NCBI RefSeq assembly: GCF_014982745.1 | Contig: NZ_JADCKA010000006.1 | Span: 1 to 64,000, forward strand | Origin: Gallibacter intestinalis | GTDB taxonomy: Bacteria; Bacillota; Clostridia; Peptostreptococcales; Anaerovoracaceae | Direction of reading: 5' to 3' | DNA length: 64,000 bases | Shown here: positions 54,285 through 63,358 of the stretch, piece after piece | Numbering within the stretch: the stretch's first letter is position 1 | Layout of the letters: each line of letters starts with the position of its first letter | Program-made: the position numbers and the translations under genes | Notes under the pieces: model-generated | What the model was told of the DNA's origin: nothing | Seen by the model: only the letters and a program-made list of their open reading frames with translations | The model's database searches: none

Positions 54285-56785
54285 AGGGAGTTTTTTTTGA
54301 AGCGACAAAAAGGTCATTGGGCCGCAACAGACTGCGCACGGCAGCTACATTGATAGGTGCCGTAATTTCCGTGGCTATGATTACCGGCGTTTTATGTATG
54401 TCTTCAAGTTTTCATTCCTTTCTCGTAAAAACCGTAAAGGAAAGCTATGGCAACTGGAGCGTGTCTGTCAGAAATATAGATGATGAAATGGCAAAAGAAG
54501 CGGAGAAAGCTGGAATTGATTTTGGCGTAACACAGGCTGTGGGGTATTCATATATCAACAGCGCCAATCCTCAGAAGCCGTTTCTTTTTTTGGAAAACAT
54601 GGATGAAGCCATGGGGGAAATAGGAAATACCCGCATTACAGAGGGACGGCTTCCTAAAAACAGCAAAGAGATAGTTTTACCCGAGCATCTTACTGCAAAT
54701 GCAGGTATAAGCTATGAAATAGGCGATAAAATCACTTTAGAAATAGGAGAAAGAATAGATATTCATGAAGGTGGAGATCTGGATCAGTGGGATGCCTATG
54801 AGCCTAAATCAGAGGCCTTTATAAGCAGAGATACGAGGACCTTCACAGTTGTGGGCATATGTGAACGACCGGCTGTAGAGCCTTATATGGCAGCCGGATA
54901 CACTGCCATAACCTGCGATAACAAACCGGTGATGCGCTGTACATTTACATATTTCAGCGATGAGGATTACGGCAACATCATGCCTCTTTTAAGGGAATAT
55001 TACGGGGAAGATTCCGATGATGTTACATATAACGAAGAGCTTCTCAATGTAACCGGTGAGAAGTTTGATATACGCAGCACGGGTATCCCAGTTGTCATGA
55101 CCTTAATATTGCTTGCGGTTATCATCTTAGGTAGTTATATGCTGATGTATAATACATTTTCCATATCGGTTATGGAAAAGCGCAGACAATATGAGATATT
55201 CGCTTCAGTGGGAGCCACAAGGAGCCAGCTTAAGAGGATAACTTTGTATGAGGGAATCTTTTACGGCGCTGTCAGCATTCCGTTAGGAATCATCCTAGGT
55301 ATGGCGGGAGCATTCCTTTTGACTGTTTTAGCAGGAAATCAGATGGCGGGAATCATATCATCTGATATAAGTGGATCTGTGGATTTTGATATAAATTTCG
55401 GTACGATATTCCTGGCGTTTATCATATCTCTTATAGCGGTATACATAGCCATAAGTGTGCCTGCTGCAAAGGCGGGAATGACAAAACCTATAGAGGAAAG
55501 AGAACGGGAAAAACAGGAGGGAAAGAAAGAAAGAGCTGAAAGAAAGAGGCTGACCGCTTTGCTTCTTAAAACCGGCGGACCTGAAATGGTATTGGCGGAA
55601 AGAAACTTCCGAAGACACCATAGACATTACAGATACACAATAGTTTCCGTCGTTATGAGCGTTGTTTTATTCGTGACAGCAGGGGCAGTGGTAATTTACA
55701 TGCAAAACGGTATAGCTGCAAGACTTGGAACAAGTTCAGGCTTTGATATTTCCTATGAAGGAGAACAGAGAGAGGATGCTGAAGCGGCGTATATGATACT
55801 TTCCAATACCGACGGTGTAACGGAAAGCACTTATCTAATGAAAGGAACCATGGATGTATATCTGGGCCGCTCACCGGTTCAGTATGCCTTTTATATGATA
55901 GATGACAATGCCTTTGCGTCATATCTGCATAAATCCGGGATAGACCCAAGTGGTTTTTTTGATGGAGCCTCACCTAAGGCAATAGCCACTTCCACCATAA
56001 ACAGGTATGACCGTATTACCGGTAGCATCAGGGAAAAGACCATATTTAATGAAAGTGAAAGACCGTCAGTGCTGAAAGGCTTTTTAGGAGGAAGACAGAC
56101 AACGGTTGAAATAGGTGTGTATGTAGATGAAATTCCCGACGGGCTAATAGATTCTGTAGGAGTTCCTGTGGTGCTCATGAGTAAGTCTGCAGGACAGTAT
56201 ATACTTAATAACTCGGCGGAAAATGCATTTACAGGTGAAGCTCTGTTCAGATCCGATGACCCGGCACAGACTTATGCTGCGATGCGCAGTCTGTGCAGAG
56301 ATAACGGCCTTGCTGAAGATGGGCTTATGAATATTCAGGAAGCTAGAGACGAGGCTGGAAGTGTTCTTGCGTTAATTAACCTTGTATCCTTCGGTTTTAT
56401 AATCCTTATTTCAATAATAGCCATGGCTAATCTGTTTAATACAGTGGCTTCAAATATAGAGATACGAAAGGCAGAGTTTGCCACCCTTTCATCATCGGGA
56501 ATGACACCGGGCTCCATCAGAAAGATGATATATCTGGAGAGTCTGATGCTAGGCATAAGAATGCTTTTATACACAATACCTCTTTCCTTTATCGGCTTGA
56601 TGTTTGCTTATAATTTTACCAATTACGGCAGTAGCATCACAGGGTATGTTACACCGTGGTCCAGCGTGTTTATCAGTGCTGTTCTCATGGGGCTGATAAT
56701 CGCCGTTATAATGAAATATTCCTGCTACAAGGTGGGAAAAATAGATGCAGCAACGGTATTAAAGAGTCAGAAGTTTTACAAATGA
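54281..56785 (+). CDS. FtsX-type ABC transporter permease with two large extracellular domains
   Basis: 834 residues, about eight helices: near 20-42, 269-294, 320-345, 368-395, 455-478, 693-718, 755-780 and 790-815. Two extracytoplasmic regions of about 220 residues each (about 45-268 and 480-690) separate duplicated FtsX modules. A charged cytosolic linker rich in Glu/Arg/Lys lies at about 405-430. With a response regulator, a nearly loop-less kinase and a MacB-like ATPase, it fits an antimicrobial-peptide sensing and resistance module. The substrate is not evident. Confidence 0.9.
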   Translation: MKGVFFEATKRSLGRNRLRTAATLIGAVISVAMITGVLCMSSSFHSFLVKTVKESYGNWSVSVRNIDDEMAKEAEKAGIDFGVTQAVGYSYINSANPQKPFLFLENMDEAMGEIGNTRITEGRLPKNSKEIVLPEHLTANAGISYEIGDKITLEIGERIDIHEGGDLDQWDAYEPKSEAFISRDTRTFTVVGICERPAVEPYMAAGYTAITCDNKPVMRCTFTYFSDEDYGNIMPLLREYYGEDSDDVTYNEELLNVTGEKFDIRSTGIPVVMTLILLAVIILGSYMLMYNTFSISVMEKRRQYEIFASVGATRSQLKRITLYEGIFYGAVSIPLGIILGMAGAFLLTVLAGNQMAGIISSDISGSVDFDINFGTIFLAFIISLIAVYIAISVPAAKAGMTKPIEEREREKQEGKKERAERKRLTALLLKTGGPEMVLAERNFRRHHRHYRYTIVSVVMSVVLFVTAGAVVIYMQNGIAARLGTSSGFDISYEGEQREDAEAAYMILSNTDGVTESTYLMKGTMDVYLGRSPVQYAFYMIDDNAFASYLHKSGIDPSGFFDGASPKAIATSTINRYDRITGSIREKTIFNESERPSVLKGFLGGRQTTVEIGVYVDEIPDGLIDSVGVPVVLMSKSAGQYILNNSAENAFTGEALFRSDDPAQTYAAMRSLCRDNGLAEDGLMNIQEARDEAGSVLALINLVSFGFIILISIIAMANLFNTVASNIEIRKAEFATLSSSGMTPGSIRKMIYLESLMLGIRMLLYTIPLSFIGLMFAYNFTNYGSSITGYVTPWSSVFISAVLMGLIIAVIMKYSCYKVGKIDAATVLKSQKFYK

Positions 56786-56887
56786 CATGGTGAAATATTT
56801 TATTAACTATCTAAACTGTAACATTTGTACGATTTATCTAACGAATGTGGTATAATAAATGCCGAATTTGTTCAAAGGAAATGTGAT

Positions 56888-57292
56888 ATGGCTGAAAAAA
56901 ATGTAATAGATATTGAAGCGGCAAGAAGTCGGCGCAATAAAAAGAAAAAAAAGAAAAAAGAAAAAAAGCCTCTGTCACCGAGAAGAAAACAGCAGATTAA
57001 AAGAAGATTGACGGTCTTTCTTGTGGTAGCAGCGTTTTTACTGCTTACTGTCGGGTTTTCATTTTATAAGATAGTTTCACTAAAAGTTGAAGAAAGTAAG
57101 CTTCAGCAGGAGCAGGAGAAGCTTAAAGAGGAAAGGGATGCGCTGCAGCAGGAAATGAAAGATGTCAAAAGTCCTGAATACATAGAAAAGCAAGCAAGAG
57201 AACAGCTGCATCTGCTGCTTCCCGGAGAGATACTTTATATGCTACCGGGAGAAGATGACAACACCGACGGTTCAGATGACAGCGGAGAATAG
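56888..57292 (+). CDS. divIC: Septum formation initiator, DivIC/FtsB family
   Basis: 134 residues from the ATG at 56888; the frame opens earlier (56825) but AAAGGAA supports this start. Highly basic N-terminus ('RSRRNKKKKKKKEKK'), one transmembrane helix (about 51-69), then an extracellular coiled coil 'VEESKLQQEQEKLKEERDAL', 'EYIEKQAREQLHLLLPGEI' and an acidic tail. It binds FtsL in the divisome. It is followed closely by rnmV and rsmA. Confidence 0.88.
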   Translation: MAEKNVIDIEAARSRRNKKKKKKKEKKPLSPRRKQQIKRRLTVFLVVAAFLLLTVGFSFYKIVSLKVEESKLQQEQEKLKEERDALQQEMKDVKSPEYIEKQAREQLHLLLPGEILYMLPGEDDNTDGSDDSGE

Positions 57293-57295
57293 AAT

Positions 57296-57844
57296 ATGAA
57301 GATAAAAGAAGTAATAGTAGTCGAGGGCAGAGATGATACCACGGCAGTAACCAGAGCTGTGGAATGCGACACCATTGAGACCCACGGCTTCGGCATAAAA
57401 AAAGAAACCTGGGAGCTTATTAAAAAAGCATATGAGGAAAGAGGAATAATAATATTCACTGATCCGGACCATTCCGGAGAGGAGATAAGAAAGAAGCTTT
57501 CGGAAAGATTTCCAAATGCAAAGCACGCTTACCTCACAAAGAAAGAAGCCTTGGGAGGCAACGATGTAGGTATAGAAAACGCTTCCGATAAAGTCATATG
57601 TGAAGCTCTCAATAAAGCCAAGGCAAAGCTTGTGGAAAGCACCGATATCTTTACTCAAAGGGATATGGTGGACGCCGGTCTTGCCGGTGGTGCTGGAAGC
57701 AAAGAAAAACGACAGGCTTTAGGTAAAGCCCTAGGTATAGGTTACGGTAACAGCCTCGGGTTTTTAAAGAAACTTAACGCCTTCGGCGTAACAAAAGAAG
57801 ACTTTGCAAGGGAACTTGATAAAATCGAAAGGACGCTTAAATGA
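57296..57844 (+). CDS. rnmV: Ribonuclease M5
   Basis: 182 residues. TOPRIM domain 'KIKEVIVVEGRDDTTAV' with the catalytic Glu and 'IIIFTDPDHSGEEIRKKL' (DPDxxG). The C-terminal DUF4093-like part is 'ALGKALGIGYGNSLGFLKKLNAFG'. It matures 5S rRNA. Overlaps rsmA by four bases, the usual pairing. Confidence 0.96.
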   Translation: MKIKEVIVVEGRDDTTAVTRAVECDTIETHGFGIKKETWELIKKAYEERGIIIFTDPDHSGEEIRKKLSERFPNAKHAYLTKKEALGGNDVGIENASDKVICEALNKAKAKLVESTDIFTQRDMVDAGLAGGAGSKEKRQALGKALGIGYGNSLGFLKKLNAFGVTKEDFARELDKIERTLK

Positions 57845-58713
57845 AGCTATATTCACCGGCAACAATAAAAGATATAAGGGAAAGATACGGATTCAGACTT
57901 ACCAAAAGCCTGGGACAGAACTTTCTTACAGACAAGAATATAATAGACAACATCATTGAAGCATCCAATATAGGTGAAAATGATTTAGTCATAGAAATAG
58001 GACCGGGAATAGGCGTTATAACAAAGGAAGCTGCAGCAAAGGCGGGCTCGGTTATAGCAGTTGAAATAGATAAAAATCTCATACCGATTTTGCAGGAAAC
58101 CCTGGCGGATGAGACTAATGTAAAAATAATAAATAGGGATATACTTAAAACCGATCTCACAGCGGTTATAGAGGAGGAAAAAAAGAATTTCCCTCAAATG
58201 GAGAGCGTGAGAATCATCGGTAATCTGCCCTATTACATCACCACTCCCATTATTATGAAGCTTTTGGAGGATGGTGTTCCCGCAGACAGTATAACGGTTA
58301 TGATGCAAAAGGAAGTGGCAGACAGGATAAAAGCGGCTCCGGGAAATAAGGAACGGGGAGCGTTATCCGTAGCGGTGCAGTATTACTGTCAGGTGGTAAA
58401 AGTGACAGATGTACCTAAAGAAGTATTTGTGCCTGCTCCAAAAGTAGACTCTACGGTGCTTAGACTTGATATAAGAAAGGAAAAACCGGTGGAGCTTAAA
58501 GATGATAAACTGTTCTTTAAGGCTGTAAAAAGCGGATTTGCACAGAGGAGAAAGACACTTCTTAATTCTCTGGCATCGGGAACAGGCCTTGGCAAAGATA
58601 AGATAGGACAGATTCTTGAGGAAGCCGGTATAGATCCCGGCAGAAGAGCAGAAACATTAGACATCGATGAATTTGCTAAAATTGCCAATGGAATGTTTGA
58701 AATGAATCTGTGA
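57841..58713 (+). CDS. rsmA: 16S rRNA dimethyladenosine transferase RsmA (KsgA)
   Basis: 290 residues. 'KSLGQNFLTDKNIIDNIIEASN', SAM motif 'VIEIGPGIGVITKEAA', catalytic 'IIGNLPYYITTPIIMKLL' (NLPY), 'MMQKEVADRI' and the C-terminal 'GFAQRRKTLLNSL'. It dimethylates two adenines of helix 45 in 16S rRNA. Confidence 0.97.
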   Translation: MKLYSPATIKDIRERYGFRLTKSLGQNFLTDKNIIDNIIEASNIGENDLVIEIGPGIGVITKEAAAKAGSVIAVEIDKNLIPILQETLADETNVKIINRDILKTDLTAVIEEEKKNFPQMESVRIIGNLPYYITTPIIMKLLEDGVPADSITVMMQKEVADRIKAAPGNKERGALSVAVQYYCQVVKVTDVPKEVFVPAPKVDSTVLRLDIRKEKPVELKDDKLFFKAVKSGFAQRRKTLLNSLASGTGLGKDKIGQILEEAGIDPGRRAETLDIDEFAKIANGMFEMNL

Positions 58714-58729
58714 TTTAAGGAGACGGAAA

Positions 58730-60706
58730 TTGAAAAAAGCTATCGGATGTATTAAAAAGGTGCTAGATCACCCCTTCGCTTTATGCGTAGGTCTGGCGAT
58801 TTTGCTTAACCTCATAATAGAAACTCTGGCAAGACAGACCCTTACGGGAGGAATAAAATTTCTCTTTGGAAGCCCTGCGGTTTTCCTATATAATTCTCTG
58901 ATTATATTTGCCACCTTGGCGATTTCCATATTGTTCAGGCGAAGAGTATTTTATCTAGTCATAGTCAGCATGATATGGTTGGCCTTGGGTATTACCAACG
59001 GCGTGATACTTTCGAACAGAATGACGCCTTTTACAGTATATGATTTCCAGTCGTTAAAGGATGGATTTTCAATAGTTACAAACTATTTTTCAACCTTCCA
59101 GATTGTACTGGGCTGCATCTGCATTGTAATCTTGATAGCTGCCATTGTTTTACTGTGGCTTAAGGCACCTAAAAAGAAGGACAAGGTTAATTATAAAGTA
59201 AATGCCGTTGCAGTGCTTTGTGTAATTGCGGCAGTGTTTGGAATTTCCGGTCTTGCTATCAAGTTTAATGTGGTGGATACATACTTCCCTAACTTGGCAT
59301 ATGCTTACAGGGACAATGGAGTTCCATATTGTTTTATAAATACATGGATGAATATAGGAGTCAGCAAGCCTGACGACTACAGTGAGAATGGCATAAAGAG
59401 CATATTTACGGAAGAAGAATTGGCTACAACTGTGGGCAAGACTGAAGGCGTGAGCGGCGAAAATAAACCGAACATCATATTTATTCAGCTGGAATCCCTG
59501 ATGGATCCGCTTACCTTAAAGGATATAGAGTTTTCAGAGGATCCTATTCCTAATCTGAGAAAGCTGTATTCGGAAACCTCATCTGGAAGACTTACTGTGC
59601 CGTCGGTGGGAGCAGGAACAGCAAATACAGAGTTTGAAAGTATGACGGGTATGTCTCTTAAGTTCTTCGGACCAGGAGAATATCCGTATAAGAATATAAT
59701 GCTTGAATCCACCTGTGAATCCATCCCATATAATCTGAAGCAGATTGGATATGGAACCCATGCCATTCATAACCACAGAGGTGTGTTCTATGGACGAAAT
59801 GAAGTATTCCCAAATCTGGGATACGATACATTCACTTCTGTGGAATATATGAATAATGTGGGAAGAACTCCTAAAAACTGGGAAAAGGATAATGTTCTTA
59901 CCGGTGAGATAATCGATGCCATGGAATCCACTAAAGGCCCGGATTATGTATATACAATTTCTGTACAGGGCCACGGAAAATATCCTACAGAGCAGGTGCT
60001 TGAAGATCCTGAGATTACCGTTACATCCGCCCCTACAGAAGCTCTTAAATGGCAGTACGAATACTATGCAAATCAGATTCATGAAATGGATAAATTCGTA
60101 GCCGACTTTATTGAAGCTATGAGTCAGTACGATGAGGATGTGGTTGTTGTAATGTACGGTGACCATTTGCCGGCTATAGATAATATATCCGATGAAAACC
60201 TAAAAGACGGCAGAATCACATACCAGACAGATTACTTTATATGGAGCAACTTTGGCCTTGAAAAGGAAGATAAGGATTTGTGTAGCTATCAGATTGGCTC
60301 AGAAGTTCTTGATAGAATAGGTATAACCAACGGAACCATGGTAACATTCCACCAGAACCATAGGGATGATGAAAACTATCTGGAAGAGCTTCACGCTTTG
60401 CAATATGATATGCTTTACGGCGAAAAATATATATACGATGGAAAAAATCCTTGGGAGCCTGCGGACATGAAGATGGGCGTCAAGGAGATAAAGATAGACA
60501 GCATCGTTAAAATCGGTGATAAATATTACATCAAAGGTCAGAATTTCACCGAGTACAGTAAAGTCAACCTAGATGGAGAAATTCTTGATACGGTGTACCT
60601 GGGGCCGACGATTTTAGGCCTTGAGGAAAAGGTAGATCCTGATGATGTATCAAAGATGAAGGTCAGCCAGGTAGATGATAACGAAATCCTGGGAACAACA
60701 GAATAA
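58730..60706 (+). CDS. LTA-synthase-family membrane sulfatase
   Basis: 658 residues. The start is TTG at 58730, with TAAGGAG seven bases upstream and no better candidate. Five transmembrane helices (about 15-33, 48-66, 72-92, 120-143, 160-178), then an extracellular alkaline-phosphatase/sulfatase domain: 'IIFIQLESLMD', nucleophile Thr in 'GAGTANTEFESMTGMS', 'VSVQGHGKYP'-like and 'VVVVMYGDHLPAI' metal motifs. About 80 extra residues at the C-terminus include an Ig/IPT-like strand set ('YYIKGQNFTEYSKVNLDGE'), not usual in LtaS. It probably transfers glycerol-phosphate to a cell-surface polymer; the exact acceptor is unknown. Confidence 0.88.
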   Translation: MKKAIGCIKKVLDHPFALCVGLAILLNLIIETLARQTLTGGIKFLFGSPAVFLYNSLIIFATLAISILFRRRVFYLVIVSMIWLALGITNGVILSNRMTPFTVYDFQSLKDGFSIVTNYFSTFQIVLGCICIVILIAAIVLLWLKAPKKKDKVNYKVNAVAVLCVIAAVFGISGLAIKFNVVDTYFPNLAYAYRDNGVPYCFINTWMNIGVSKPDDYSENGIKSIFTEEELATTVGKTEGVSGENKPNIIFIQLESLMDPLTLKDIEFSEDPIPNLRKLYSETSSGRLTVPSVGAGTANTEFESMTGMSLKFFGPGEYPYKNIMLESTCESIPYNLKQIGYGTHAIHNHRGVFYGRNEVFPNLGYDTFTSVEYMNNVGRTPKNWEKDNVLTGEIIDAMESTKGPDYVYTISVQGHGKYPTEQVLEDPEITVTSAPTEALKWQYEYYANQIHEMDKFVADFIEAMSQYDEDVVVVMYGDHLPAIDNISDENLKDGRITYQTDYFIWSNFGLEKEDKDLCSYQIGSEVLDRIGITNGTMVTFHQNHRDDENYLEELHALQYDMLYGEKYIYDGKNPWEPADMKMGVKEIKIDSIVKIGDKYYIKGQNFTEYSKVNLDGEILDTVYLGPTILGLEEKVDPDDVSKMKVSQVDDNEILGTTE

Positions 60707-60726
60707 TAATTGGCTTAAATGAAATA

Positions 60727-60773
60727 AAAAGGCAGCCACCGTACGGATTAACCGTTACGGTGACTGCTTTTTA
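60727..60773. terminator. Bidirectional terminator between the sulfatase gene and tyrS
   Basis: AAAAGGCAGCCACCGTA pairs with TACGGTGACTGCTTTT, with A and T runs on both flanks. Confidence 0.9.
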
Positions 60774-60794
60774 ACTGTACTTTTTAGCTGTCTT

Positions 60795-62120
60795 TTAGTC
60801 GAGTTCTACCATGTGGAATGTTTTCTTTCCCTTCTGAATAAGGAGTTTGCCGTCTTTGAACATATCTTTAGTGATATTCATCTTGGCATCTGTAACCTTT
60901 TCGTCATTTACGGAAAGTCCACCCTGCTCGATGGTTCTGAATCCTTCGGAGTTTGAAGATACAAGGCCAAGTTCCTTAATCAGATTAACTACGCCCATAC
61001 CTTCTCCTTCGAAAGCAGATGCAGCCATCTGTGTATGAGGGATATTGTCCATGCTACCTTCTCCGGCAAATGCTGCTTTGGAGCCATCCAGAGCTTTCTG
61101 AGCCTCTTCTTCGCCGTGTACCAGCTTTGTGATTTCAAATGCCAGCACTTCCTTTGCCTTGTTGATTTCAGCACCTTCAACATTTACCAGCTTGGAGATT
61201 TCATCAAGAGGCAAGAATGTCAAGAGCTTGAGACATTTTTCAACATCGGCATCGGCTACATTTCTCCAGTACTGGAAGAACTCAAATGGAGAAGTTCTGT
61301 CAGCGTCGAGCCACAGAGCGCCGGACTGAGTCTTACCCATCTTTTTACCTTCGCTGTTTGTGAGAAGTGTAAAGGTCATGGCGTAAACCTGTTTATTGAG
61401 CATTTTTCTTGTAAGGTCAACACCGCCGATTAGGTTGGACCACTGGTCGTTACCACCAAACTGCATCTTAACATCGATATCCCTTGCCATTACCATAAAG
61501 TCGTAGGACTGCATCAGCAGGTAGCTCATTTCAAAGAATGTAAGACCTTCTTCAAGTCTCTGCTTGTAGCAATCCTGTCTGAGCATGTTGTTTACGGTAA
61601 AGTGTCTTCCGATGTCACGGATAAACTGGATAAATTTGCAATCTGAAAGCCATGTGGCGTTGTTTACGCAAACGGCTTTGCCAGGATCAGGCTCTTTGTT
61701 GGCATCGTTTTTAACACCGTATTCGCTGCCTGTGTATTTAAAATCATCATCAAATTCGATGAATCTTTCAAAGAGCTTTTTGAAAGCATTGCAGTTGTTT
61801 ACAACTGTATCTACATCCATAACCTTTCTCATGTCAGTTCTGCCGGAAGGGTCGCCGATCATACCGGTACCGCCGCCCAGGAGGACTACAGGAGTGTGGC
61901 CGTACTTCATCATGTACATGATGATTATAATCTGCATAAAGTGACCGATATGCAGACAGTCTGCGGTAGGGTCAAATCCGATGTAGAACTTGATTTTTTC
62001 ATTAGCGAGAAGTTCTCTTATTTCTTCTTCGTGAGTGCACTGCTCAATGAAGCCTCTTTCTTTGAGGACATCGAATACATTGGTGTGTTTGCTCACATCA
62101 TCTCTTATAAAGCTTTTCAT
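60795..62120 (-). CDS. tyrS: Tyrosine-tRNA ligase
   Basis: 441 residues, the long TyrRS form. 'FYIGFDPTADCLHIGHFMQI' holds HIGH; 'GGNDQWSNLIGGVDL'; 'SEGKKMGKTQSG' is the KMSKS-like loop; and a C-terminal S4-like domain 'FRTIEQGGLSVNDEKV' is present. AAGGAGG precedes the ATG. It begins within the end of the aroE-aroK fusion gene, so tyrosine charging is co-transcribed with the shikimate pathway. No T-box is seen. Confidence 0.97.
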   Translation of the reverse strand: MKSFIRDDVSKHTNVFDVLKERGFIEQCTHEEEIRELLANEKIKFYIGFDPTADCLHIGHFMQIIIIMYMMKYGHTPVVLLGGGTGMIGDPSGRTDMRKVMDVDTVVNNCNAFKKLFERFIEFDDDFKYTGSEYGVKNDANKEPDPGKAVCVNNATWLSDCKFIQFIRDIGRHFTVNNMLRQDCYKQRLEEGLTFFEMSYLLMQSYDFMVMARDIDVKMQFGGNDQWSNLIGGVDLTRKMLNKQVYAMTFTLLTNSEGKKMGKTQSGALWLDADRTSPFEFFQYWRNVADADVEKCLKLLTFLPLDEISKLVNVEGAEINKAKEVLAFEITKLVHGEEEAQKALDGSKAAFAGEGSMDNIPHTQMAASAFEGEGMGVVNLIKELGLVSSNSEGFRTIEQGGLSVNDEKVTDAKMNITKDMFKDGKLLIQKGKKTFHMVELD

Positions 62121-63358
62121 TTTGAGTTCCTCCTTATTTTATCAATTATCAACTTTGCCACTTCTTCAGGTGCTAAGTTGTTTTCAACGGAAATATCTTT
62201 TACTGCGTCATAATGACAATTTCTTTCGGCATACATGACCTCCAAATCCTCTGCGGATTTACCTTCGGAAAGAGGTCTTCCTTCGGTGCTGAGAAGGGAA
62301 TAATCTCTAAGGATTTCAACCGCAATGGAATTGCATCTTATTATATCCTTGTTTTCATCCCTTAGAACGCTACCGCCTCCTGTGGCTATTACAAGGCCGC
62401 TTTCTTTACATATGTCCTTTAATACCGCCTGCTCCATAGAGCGAAAAGCTTCTTCGCCATCTGAGGCGAAAATTTCAGGAATGCTTCTGCCGGCTCTTTT
62501 GACGATTTCTTCGTCAGTGCTTATGAATGTCCTGCCGGTGGCTGCTGCTACAGCCTTACCTATGGTGGTCTTGCCGCTTCCTGGCATTCCAATTATTACG
62601 ATGTTTTTAACATAGGTTTCAAGCTCCTGTATGATGTCGGCAGTATATCTTCGAAAGCTCATCCCTGTAAAAAATTCTGCCGAGCGCAGTGCCTGTGCCA
62701 CAAGCATCGGAATTCCGTTGGAAATTTTCATTCCCAGTTTTTCGGCCTGTAGCAGCAAAGGTGTTTTGAAAGGGTTGTAGACAAGGTCTATAACCGCTTC
62801 ACATTTTTCGAAATCCTTGAGATCTATGATTGTATCATAGGAATTAGGATATGTTCCCACCGGAGTGGTATTTATTATAATCTGAGCATCCTTTGGAAGG
62901 TTATTGTAGCTTACATATTCTTTAGATTTTTTTCTGCTGGCCACAAAGACATCCTTAGGCTTGCATGCTTCAATTATGCTTTTGACGGTGTCGGAAGCAC
63001 CTCCACTGCCTAGTATCAGGACTTTTTTGTCTTCCGGGTTAATACCGCTTAAGGAAAGCAGATATAAAAAACCAAAGTAGTCGGTGTTTGTACCTCTCAA
63101 TATGCCGTCCTTATGATAAACGGTGTTTACATTGCCAAGCTTTATGGCAATTGGATCAAGCTCCACATATTTACAGACTTCCTTTTTATAGGGAGATGTA
63201 ACATTTAGTCCGCTGAAGGTACCGTTTTTCATAAAGTCTTCAAGAGCTTCAGGTGTTACTTCATATAGTCCGTAGTCATAAGCTCCAAGAGCGTTATGAA
63301 TCATCGGTGAGTAACTGTGGGAGAGTTTTTCTCCAAGCAGTCCAAATCCAAAACTCAT
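62117..63358 (-). CDS. aroE-aroK: Bifunctional shikimate dehydrogenase-shikimate kinase (AroE-AroK fusion)
   Basis: 413 residues. Residues 1-250 are AroE: 'FGLLGEKLSHSYSPMIHNAL', 'GLNVTSPYKKEV' (catalytic Lys), NADP motif 'VLILGSGGASDTV', 'INTTPVGTYP', 'GIPMLVAQAL'. Residues about 252-413 are AroK: Walker A 'GMPGSGKTTIGKAVA', 'STDEEIVKRAGRSIPEIFASDGEEAFRSMEQ', 'VIATGGGSVLR'. Two consecutive shikimate-pathway steps around EPSP formation are joined on one chain. It overlaps both neighbours by four bases. Confidence 0.95.
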   Translation of the reverse strand: MSFGFGLLGEKLSHSYSPMIHNALGAYDYGLYEVTPEALEDFMKNGTFSGLNVTSPYKKEVCKYVELDPIAIKLGNVNTVYHKDGILRGTNTDYFGFLYLLSLSGINPEDKKVLILGSGGASDTVKSIIEACKPKDVFVASRKKSKEYVSYNNLPKDAQIIINTTPVGTYPNSYDTIIDLKDFEKCEAVIDLVYNPFKTPLLLQAEKLGMKISNGIPMLVAQALRSAEFFTGMSFRRYTADIIQELETYVKNIVIIGMPGSGKTTIGKAVAAATGRTFISTDEEIVKRAGRSIPEIFASDGEEAFRSMEQAVLKDICKESGLVIATGGGSVLRDENKDIIRCNSIAVEILRDYSLLSTEGRPLSEGKSAEDLEVMYAERNCHYDAVKDISVENNLAPEEVAKLIIDKIRRNSK

